Source: Siphonodentalium dalli (lineage: Eukaryota; Mollusca; Scaphopoda; Gadilida; Siphonodentaliidae). Taken from it: 64,000 nt of DNA. The DNA lies in assembly GCA_032622095.1 (NCBI GenBank), contig CP136065.1, positions 246,697,474 through 246,761,473 of the forward strand. The letters run 5' to 3'. Below the pieces are notes generated by a model. The model worked only from the letters and a program-made list of their open reading frames with translations. It was not told where the DNA came from and did not search any database. This document shows, in pieces, positions 56,709 through 64,000 of this stretch (position 1 is the first letter of the stretch; every line of letters begins with the position of its first letter). The translations under genes and the position numbers were made by a program.

Positions 56709-57437
56709 GTAACACCATTTAAGACTCATTTGAGTTTTTAAAAAACACGAGCTTTAGGCTATCTAGTAGCCTTTATCAAGTATGAAGTGCACTTTATCTA
56801 TAATGTAAAATCTCATAATTGAATTATTCCTTCATTAGAATTACCTCCCTTGGTCATATTTGAACAGTTGATACATCTACTTACTTGAATGACTCTTCTT
56901 ACATCTTTGTCATTTTATGTCAATGCAAATGATGAAATCACAGTTAATCGCTCCACCATTGCTTGCATGTTGCCGCTAACTTAGAATATTTATCTATTTT
57001 AGTGGCTGAATTGCTGGCAAATTGTGCAATTCATGGGATTAGGTCAAGGTCTGCAAGCTCTCAGCGAGTTATAATTTGGTAGATTCATAATTTGGTAGAT
57101 TCGCATGGAATTCTTGTGCCGCATGCTGTGTGGAAGGATTTTTAGGTGGGTGAATTCATTAGCAATGAGTGCGTTATGTCTGAGATTTGTATAATGTTGT
57201 ATTATAAAGCAGATGTTATAAATTTTGAAATTATAACAGACATGTTACCTTGGTTACGAGATTTTGTACAGTATTCGTGATATTATGTAAAAAGTGCTGT
57301 ATATTTTTTTAGATTAATTTTTTAATGCTTGAAGAACAAAAATATTATATGAGTTAAGTTAAGACTTAAATTAAGATGGAAATCTTATTCATCCTGGAAG
57401 CGGAGTAATATATTTCTCAGGCTGAATTTCTTCCATC
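56709..57437. other. Non-coding stretch
   Basis: Nothing is recognised. A short direct repeat, ATAATTTGGTAGATTC, occurs twice at 57072-57103. Confidence 0.4.
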
Positions 57438-57439
57438 TA

Positions 57440-58023
57440 AAGGCCCACTTAATTTTCGAGTCACTGATTATTTTTTTTATAGTGCCTTTTGATATATGGT
57501 TTTATTAACAATCTATGCCATAATATATGATTAAAATACTATAATTCATCACCATTTGAAATGTATTGTCTCAAAAGATGCCAATAGAGAAATATAAAAC
57601 AGCTGAAATCATAGAAAGATTACCCCCGTTTTGACTCCCAGCATGCAACAGAATTCAAACTCAAAATGTATTTTCAATGGAAGGGGAATAACTCTATCTT
57701 TAAGATTTAGAGTTATTTCCCCCTCCATTGAAATTAATACAAGTTTAACTACAATCCAGATGAAATAAAAACACATCAGTAACTCAACAAAAAACAAAAT
57801 GTTGAGTTTATTTCACCGGATAAGTTCATAATACAATGTTTGGAGCTTCCTCTTTCAAATGGTGTATAATATGGCATAAATTTTATATAATGTGATCTGG
57901 GGGTTCGATGGTGTATAATATGGCATATATTTTATATAATGTGATCTGGGGGTTCGATGGTATATAATATGGCATATATTTTATATAATGTGATCTAGTG
58001 GTTCGAAAATTAAGTGGGCCTTT
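57440..58023. mobile_element. MITE family G, copy 2
   Basis: AAAGGCCCACTTAATTTTCG to AAAATTAAGTGGGCCTTT. The internal tandem has three units of about 50 bases (57855-58005), each with GTATAATATGGCATA. The palindrome GGGAATAACTC...GAGTTATTTCCCC is near 57700. Confidence 0.9.
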
Positions 58024-58708
58024 AACAATCTTCCTAATTGTCCTTTGTGTCCATTGTTTTTTTCAAATCTATGCCTTAATCATTTGTTCTGATTGTTTGA
58101 TTTTCAAACAAAGTGTAAAATATGTCTTTTTGAGACCAAGATTCAAATATTTTCTTACTTTAAGTGAAAATGCTGCACTAAAATGTCCGTCAATTGCAAG
58201 GAGGGTGTGTATTAAAACAGTTTCCCAGAATTAGGAACATTGTTTTTCAAGGGGAGGTGGTTCAAGGAGGTGGTTCAAGGAGGTGGTTCAAGAGGGTATT
58301 CCAAGTCGGAGATCCACTGGCCACATCCCTGACTGGTCTGAATCTATATTTGCTGATTTGAGATAAATGGCATGGAACAAATGACAATTTACTATGTTTT
58401 AACTTGAGATTTATATTAAGTCTCTCAATGAGATATACATGTATAAAGCTTATGTATGTTACATGTAGGTGACAAGAGTCAGAAAGGAAGTATGACTGGT
58501 GCGCTCTGATAGAGACTGGGCATATTCAGTGGAATAATACACATGCTCTGTACACTTCACTGTTTATGTTTACCTCCACATATTAACTGTTTTACAGAGT
58601 TAACCTATCTCACATTTTATAGTTTACAGTGTTAACCTATATCATGTTTTATAATTTTAGTGTACATTAGTCTTAAATTTGTTTTAAATCCTTTTATTTT
58701 GTTTAAGA
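58024..58708. other. Non-coding stretch
   Basis: A 13-bp repeat, GGAGGTGGTTCAA, occurs three times at 58251-58291. Nothing else is recognised. Confidence 0.45.
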
Positions 58709-58924
58709 TACAGTAATGCCCTACATAATCGACTCCTTAACCACAGCAGAATTATGGGTAACTTTTCAGGATTTAGTCAGAAATATGGCTTGTTGCCATC
58801 TTCTGAAAGCTCTCGGTGAGAGCTTTCCGATGAATGGCAACAAGCCATATTTCCGACTAAATCCTGAAAAATTACCCATAATTCTTCTGTGGTTATGGAG
58901 TCGATTATTTAGGGCATTACTGTA
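58709..58924. mobile_element. Tc1/mariner-like MITE, family P, copy 7 (complete)
   Basis: TACAGTAATGCCCTACATAA to TTAGGGCATTACTGTA. Arms of ~105 bases fold around AGCTCTCGGTGAGAGCT. Confidence 0.93.
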
Positions 58925-59039
58925 TATGTCTTAAGATGATACACAATATTAGATATAGAAAGTATTAACTCAAAAATGCACATGTCTTTCCAGTGTTTCC
59001 ATTTTTTGCAGGTATTAGGTGTCGGCCACAACAATTTTA

Positions 59040-59350
59040 TAGCCTGGTTTACGAACATTTAGGTTGAAAATAGTAGATACAGGAGGGTGAAAAAATATAT
59101 AAATAAAATTATGCATCAACAGATTCAACACCACAACAATTGACAAATATCAGAATTGTCCATGAATTTCACAAGATTTTTGAATACGATAAGTTATACA
59201 AATAAATTGAGGTAATTCTTTCTATAAAACTGTACAAATAATGGAAAAGAAAGTGAAAGTGAAAAAAAAATCTTCCATCAAATATTTTCTCCAGCACTGA
59301 GCTTCATATTTTAATCAAAAAGTTGTGGGAGGCATTCGTAAACCAGGCTA
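59040..59350. mobile_element. Small MITE with TAGCCTGGTTTACGAA ends
   Basis: The left end TAGCCTGGTTTACGAA is matched exactly by the inverse TTCGTAAACCAGGCTA at 59335-59350. The interior (~280 bases) is AT-rich without coding content. It is possibly TA-flanked. Confidence 0.75.
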
Positions 59351-59901
59351 TTACATTGCTGTTGCCTTATGAATAATATTAGGTAACTAAGCTTTCATGG
59401 GAAATTGGTATTTGATAGTATAATTTTTATTATAAATCAAATTATTTTGCTTAAAAACTAAATCTATAATGTGAAATATAAAAAAATATATAATCTATAA
59501 TGTAAAAATCTCGACTTGGATTAGTTTCTCTTAGTTTTTAATTTCTGCACATCATTGGTATGGTAATTATACAAAGTGAAGTGGCAGTTGGAATTTTGTG
59601 ATGGACAACACCTCCCCACAATTGACACAGCTAGCTACAATCCTGTGCATAACCTTCATGGTCCACCCTTTATTTCGAGCAAATAATATTGCACACTTCA
59701 GTGTTATGTTTCATATTCTCGTGCTGGGTTATAATATTATGATAAGTCATTACTTTTTCTGTTTTTATTTCAAGTTTGAATATCTGATATTGGTCAAAAT
59801 AACAAAATTGGTATTATGTATGTCAGTGCATTGGTCATTGAAATTATGAATTGTACGCAATTGTATTGTTTTTTTTTTAAAGAAAATCATTTAAAAATAT
59901 A
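59351..59901. other. Non-coding stretch
   Basis: AT-rich, with no recognised feature. A short open frame at 59598-59849 shows no motif. Confidence 0.4.
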
Positions 59902-59909
59902 GATAAATG

Positions 59910-60005
59910 CACAGGCCCCTGGGGAAAATTATTAAAATACCAATATAGACTATACCAGTGTGTAGTCTAAATTGGTATTTTAGTAATTTTCCCCAGGGGC
60001 CTGTG
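59910..60005. mobile_element. 96-bp hAT-like micro-MITE
   Basis: Near-perfect foldback from CACAGGCCCCTGGGGAAAAT to its inverse. The 8-bp GATAAATG flanks both sides (59902-59909 and 60006-60013). The centre is GACTATACCAGTGTGTAGTC. Confidence 0.92.
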
Positions 60006-60309
60006 GATAAATGAGCTTAAATATCAATTTATCATATAACCAGTCGTATCCTGCTCTGGAGACTGGAGACTTGACCAATTTGCTATTTTGAATAAGCCTT
60101 CCAATAATAATTTAGATCCAATTCAAACATTCAAACAATTCAAAGGAACATAACGCACTCACACTCTGTATATTTGAAAAATAAAAAAGAATTGTAAATC
60201 AATCACCACTGAGAAGAAAACTTTAACTACCGGTATGCTGTTGTCAAATTAAAAAAAAATCCTATTAGAAATGGCAATTATATCAACAGAATTAGAGCAT
60301 ATGAATGTT

Positions 60310-60455
60310 TTAAACCTTTCAGTGCCAAGTCCGATTTTTGTATCAACCCATATTTCCTTGATAATTTTTCAAATTTATGGATTATTTTGAAATTTGAAAA
60401 ATGATCAAGGAAATATGGGTTGATACAAAAATGGACTTGGCACTGAAAGGGTTAA
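60310..60455. mobile_element. TTAA foldback MITE, family D, copy 2 (short)
   Basis: TTAAACCTTTCAGTGCCAAG to CTTGGCACTGAAAGGGTTAA. Arms of ~70 bases fold directly. It lacks the internal direct repeat of copy 1. Confidence 0.92.
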
Positions 60456-60659
60456 ATTCTTATCTTCAATGGAGTAGATACACCCCTCCACCCCACCCCC
60501 CTGATGCTATATGACTATGCAGAATCAGAATTAAATGGTATACATGACACTATGACACCGATAACATACACGTTTAATATTTTATAATTTTTTTGTAGAA
60601 AAATATTTTAATAATGTTTTTTTAATTTGTGGTGTATTTTATGTATTATCTTGCATGTC

Positions 60660-60855
60660 ATTAAATGAGTCGTTTACTCCGCCAATCACTCGTTCTCTCA
60701 CCCCGATGGGCCTCTGTTTACATACAGGGATGTGGCTAGAGGGTCATTAAATGAGTCGTTTACTCCGCCAATCACTCGCTCTCTCACCCTCGATGGGCCT
60801 CTGTTTTCTTCTGCTAAATTGTTGTTGAGACATACAGGGATGTGGCTAGAGGGTC
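60660..60855 (+). repeat. ~90-bp tandem doublet
   Basis: CATTAAATGAGTCGTTTACTCC...GGGCCTCTGTTT and ACATACAGGGATGTGGCTAGAGGGTC each occur twice. The second copy carries a 25-base insertion. Confidence 0.88.
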
Positions 60856-60859
60856 TTTG

Positions 60860-61292
60860 TTAACCCTATCATGATGGGAGCTGCGCTGGCACAACAATAA
60901 AGACCCTGTGCCAATGCAGTTGACCATAGGTCGCCTCGCATATATGAGAGAATGCATTGGCCCAACAATTTTTTATAAATTTTTCTTACATCCTTTTAAC
61001 AATTTTTATTATAAATTTTTCTTACATTCCTTATCAATTTTTATTATTTTTTCTTACATTCCTTATCAATTTTTATCATTTTTTTCTTACGTTCTCAGTG
61101 ACGTTCTTTTACAATTTTTATCATTTTTTATCATTATTTCTTACATTCTTTTCACAATTTTTTATCATTTTATTTTCATTTTTTCTAACATTTTCTTACA
61201 AAAAATAATATAAATTTGTTAGGCCAATGCATTCTCTTATATATGCAAAAAATTTGCAAAATTTCAGGAAGCTCCAGACATGAACGGGTTAA
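60860..61292. mobile_element. Mosaic TTAA MITE: family-C ends, A/B-type hairpins
   Basis: Outer parts are family C (TTAACCCTATCATGATGGGA; AAATTTCAGGAAGCTCC...GGGTTAA). The remaining cassette half has the A/B loop (GACCATAGGTCGCC), and the T-rich spacer with TTTTTCTTACATTC is A/B-like but expanded by tandem repetition. Confidence 0.85.
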
Positions 61293-62011
61293 GTTAATCA
61301 ACTCTAACTTTGAATTTCCCAACTACAAATTAAGGACCAAAATTCCCAACTTGAAGAGATATAATCAAATTTTATTGGTATATAATCCAATAACTAGTTT
61401 ATTTTGACATAACACAACATAAATGAACAAATATTTATAGCATTGTGATAAATAGATTACTCTTGCTATTTCCACTTTTATATGTTCAACTTTTTTATCC
61501 AATTTATAATTGCCTTTGTATATATCTTTTATGAGCAATTAGTGAGGTGTATCCTTGATTTTTTTCTAATATTAATAATTATAAAGTAATTTGCAGTCCT
61601 TTTAAATACTTGAAAGTGTATAAACATTTAGTTTGAATAGTCTCCATGATGGAGCACCAATATAATTGTTGGAAAATGGTCGAAATCATTTTTACCATTA
61701 TTTATATTGGCCCTAGGTTTAGAATGTTTGTTGTATGATTTAGGATCAATGAATGAACAAACAATAAACAGAATTAGATATAGAGAGAGAGAGATAGAGA
61801 TATGTGATCTTCATGTATTGAGGCTGTGTTCTCTATCACTAAATACAAGAGGGACTTCTATGTGCCTTTTATTATTTTCACGCCCTCAAATCAAGGACTG
61901 TATGTATGCCCTTTTATTATTTTCAAGCCCCCAGCCCTCCAATCAAGGAACTGATTATATACTTAAACTTTAATAGCTATTGAAGAACCTCATGCTCTGA
62001 TATCTATACTA
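61293..62011. other. Non-coding stretch
   Basis: A 40-bp direct repeat (CCTTTTATTATTTTCA plus CAATCAAGGA) occurs at 61865-61950. Nothing else is recognised. Confidence 0.45.
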
Positions 62012-62095
62012 ATAATGCCTTAAATAATCGAATCCTTAACCACAGCAGAATTGTTGGTAATTTTTCAGGATTTAGTCGGAAAATTGGTACAGATG
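62012..62095. mobile_element. Family P MITE, left-end fragment (copy 8)
   Basis: TAATAATGCCTTAAATAATCG, ACCACAGCAGAATTG and CAGGATTTAGTCGG match the family-P left arm, then the match stops. Confidence 0.8.
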
Positions 62096-62354
62096 GGTCA
62101 CCTGACCAGGAGTAAAATGACACGGGTACTATCACAGGATAGGTGCTGTTGATCTCAAATGACTTAAGAGGCACTAATAATTAGCAATAAAGAGCGTTTC
62201 TTATCAACTTAAAAGATAGATGTAACTTTATCCAGAGAGTCATGCAATAGGTGCTGTTTACCCCAGATGATTAATAATTATTTTAAATGACTTGGAATTG
62301 CCACTAATAAATTACGCATTCTTCACCCCAGCAACGCCGGGTACCCCAGCTAGT
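62096..62354 (+). mobile_element. Helitron-like 3' end
   Basis: The stretch ends AACGCCGGGTACCCCAGCTAG followed by T. This matches the common animal pattern of a GC-rich short hairpin just before CTAG/T. The 5' boundary is unknown; a family-P remnant adjoins at 62095. Confidence 0.55.
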
Positions 62355-62953
62355 AAAATATAATTCCATAGTGTTTCATTTACAGTATAACATATTGGCA
62401 TATTTACAGTGTGTCCACAGCATAACATTTTGGCATATTTACAGTGTATTTAAACTAAATATCATTTGAAACTAGCTCAACCTATATCTCTTATAACATT
62501 TAAAGTGATGTGAAACACTCAGGTAGGGTGATAAAATAGAAACGGAGCATAATTTTGTTCAAAAGTAGTATTTTTTACAAATTGACAACACACACCGTCA
62601 TTCTTATATATTAATTAAATTCAGTGACTCGATGGTGTGATCATTTTCATTAGTTTATCGCTGATAGATGCGTCCCGAATCCAGTAGTAAATATTTACAA
62701 TTGAGCGTAGAATGGTGTGGTCAATTTGCTTCAGATTTTCGGTGATGTTGGTAGCGTGTTACATTCCTTCAGTTGGCATAGCACCTGAATACTGACTTGT
62801 CAGTTTCATGCACCTGAACAAGTACATAATATGTCTTTAATATAGATATTTAAGAAATATATATTTTCAAATGATATATAGGGGGTGACCTATATACACA
62901 ACATAAAGCAGGCTTCATGGCTTACACTTAACATTTATACATTATCCATATCT
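62355..62953. other. Non-coding stretch
   Basis: Nothing is recognised beyond a short direct repeat (ACATTTTGGCATATTTACAGTGT-like) at 62382-62448. Confidence 0.4.
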
Positions 62954-63224
62954 TTAACCCTTTCATGAGGTTTATGGCAGGAGCTTCGTTGGTGCAGCAT
63001 TAATTACCCTGTGATTCTCTTATATAAGTCATCTCCCATGGGGAGCCTTGCATATATAAGAGAATGCACTGGCTTACAGGGTCAATGTAAATATTGTTAG
63101 ACCAATGTATTCTCTTAAATATAGGAGCCTAGGAGGCTCCTGTGGGAGACTCACATATATAAGAGAATGCATTGGCACAGGGTTTTTGCAAAATTTCAGG
63201 AAGCTCCGGTCATGGAATGGTTAA
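62954..63224. mobile_element. TTAA foldback MITE, family C, copy 10
   Basis: TTAACCCTTTCATGAGG to GGTCATGGAATGGTTAA. Two cassettes carry the C-type loop (CTCCCATGGGGAG; GGCTCCTGTGGGAG). Confidence 0.9.
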
Positions 63225-63312
63225 TAATGCCAGATGTGATTTGACACAATAAAACTACTCATTGTACATTGTGTATGCCAAACAAATTATTAGATAAAAC
63301 TTATCAGTGTGA

Positions 63313-63405
63313 GCAAGCCTGAATATAGTGTGTCTGACATTTGCAGAATGAGGTCCCCAGAAGGTGAATTTAGTGAACTACATTCTCACACCATATCATC
63401 ATCAT
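63313..63405. mobile_element. Family M MITE, left-end fragment
   Basis: CAAGCCTGAATATAGTGTG and GAATGAGGTCCCCAGAAGG, then cut off shortly before family-A copy 9. Confidence 0.8.
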
Positions 63406-63804
63406 TTAACCCTTTACCCAACAAACTGGCCAAAACCGGCCAAATAAAGCTTCAACAGCCTAAAATATCTTCGGTCTGTCTCAATAGAACCATACAAATA
63501 TTGATATCATTGGAACCGGCTCCTTGACCACATTGTGATAGTTATAGTTATGCCCTGTGCCAATGCATTCTCTTATATATGCGAGTCGACCATAGGTCGC
63601 CTCGCATATATAAGAGAATGCATTGGCCTAAAAAAAATCTTTTTTTAACACTTATTACAATTTTTCTTACATTCTTTAACAATTTTATAATTTTTAATGT
63701 GTTAAGCCGATGCATTCTCTTATATATGCGAGGCGACCTATGGTCGACTCGCATATATAAGAGAATGCATTGGCACAGGGCCTTTCTGTTGGGTAAAGGG
63801 TTAA
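63406..63804. mobile_element. TTAA foldback MITE, family A, copy 9 (complete)
   Basis: TTAACCCTTTACCCAACAAA to TGTTGGGTAAAGGGTTAA, with opposed cassettes at 63560-63625 and 63709-63775. Confidence 0.95.
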
Positions 63805-64000
63805 TGTTGGAACGAGTCACATATGACACATGATATACCATATATGGAATCAATAGAACATACCATGAATACCTACTCTGGCTACGCCCGAAGAGATCAT
63901 ATTCCACCCGTTCAAAACATGGGAACTTTTTTATGTTGTATATGATGGGGAATTTTATAACATTGAACAAACAACGCTGGGAATGTATTTGTACTTGTTC
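63805..64000. other. Unique end of window
   Basis: No feature is recognised. Confidence 0.4.

Noticed and set aside
1-64000. tRNA or rRNA genes
   Set aside because: No cloverleaf with A/B box sequences and no rRNA core motifs were noticed by eye; a covariance-model scan would be decisive.

Overview
The window reads as non-coding-rich nuclear DNA of an invertebrate animal. It has spliced exons with GT/AG borders, no operons, AT-rich introns, dense short DNA transposons and long minisatellites. The repeat style (many foldback MITEs, frequent acatgta words, 150-bp and 161-bp 'atggccc' and 'catggccgcc' repeats) suggests a lophotrochozoan, probably a bivalve mollusc; that assignment is an impression, not a proof. 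There are no bacterial, viral or CRISPR features.

Genes. One gene is recognisable on the + strand. Six exons between 30001 and 44390 encode the last ~242 residues (about TM7 to the stop) of an SLC7 light-chain amino acid transporter of the LAT type (closest by eye to SLC7A8/SLC7A5). All splice phases agree. The N-terminal exons were not found and probably lie upstream. Two exons have degenerate upstream twins (31710-31785 and 37525-37584). A second, unidentified + strand gene is represented only by a probable terminal exon at 56554-56652 with poly(A) signals. A broken non-LTR reverse transcriptase lies at 29455-29787 on the minus strand.

Layout. 1-7.1 kb: 150-bp repeats, then a 130/182-bp tandem array split by a 2.46-kb hAT-like element with an exact 8-bp target duplication. 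7.7-10 kb: a second hAT-like element and nested TTAA foldback elements. 10-14.4 kb: a 65/69-bp minisatellite with duplicated flanks. 14.4-20.7 kb: MITEs and old repeats. 20.8-27.4 kb: a 24-bp minisatellite in two blocks separated by a 161-bp array; the larger block has a 1152-bp higher-order period. 28.0-28.4 kb: a 30-bp minisatellite. 29-45 kb: the transporter gene, its introns filled with MITEs. 45-64 kb: mainly MITEs with one terminal exon.

The most striking system is a set of four or more TTAA-flanked (piggyBac-type) MITE families with different termini. Three of them carry the same ~65-bp near-perfect hairpin cassette, usually as two cassettes in opposite orientation. Cassette variants differ by paired, compensatory changes in both stem arms. 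Several elements are nested in one another exactly at TTAA, giving a readable insertion order. A separate discovery is a 52-bp sequence with an internal 16-bp palindrome present in three identical copies (1341, 18861, 42189 inverted) whose flanks are unrelated.
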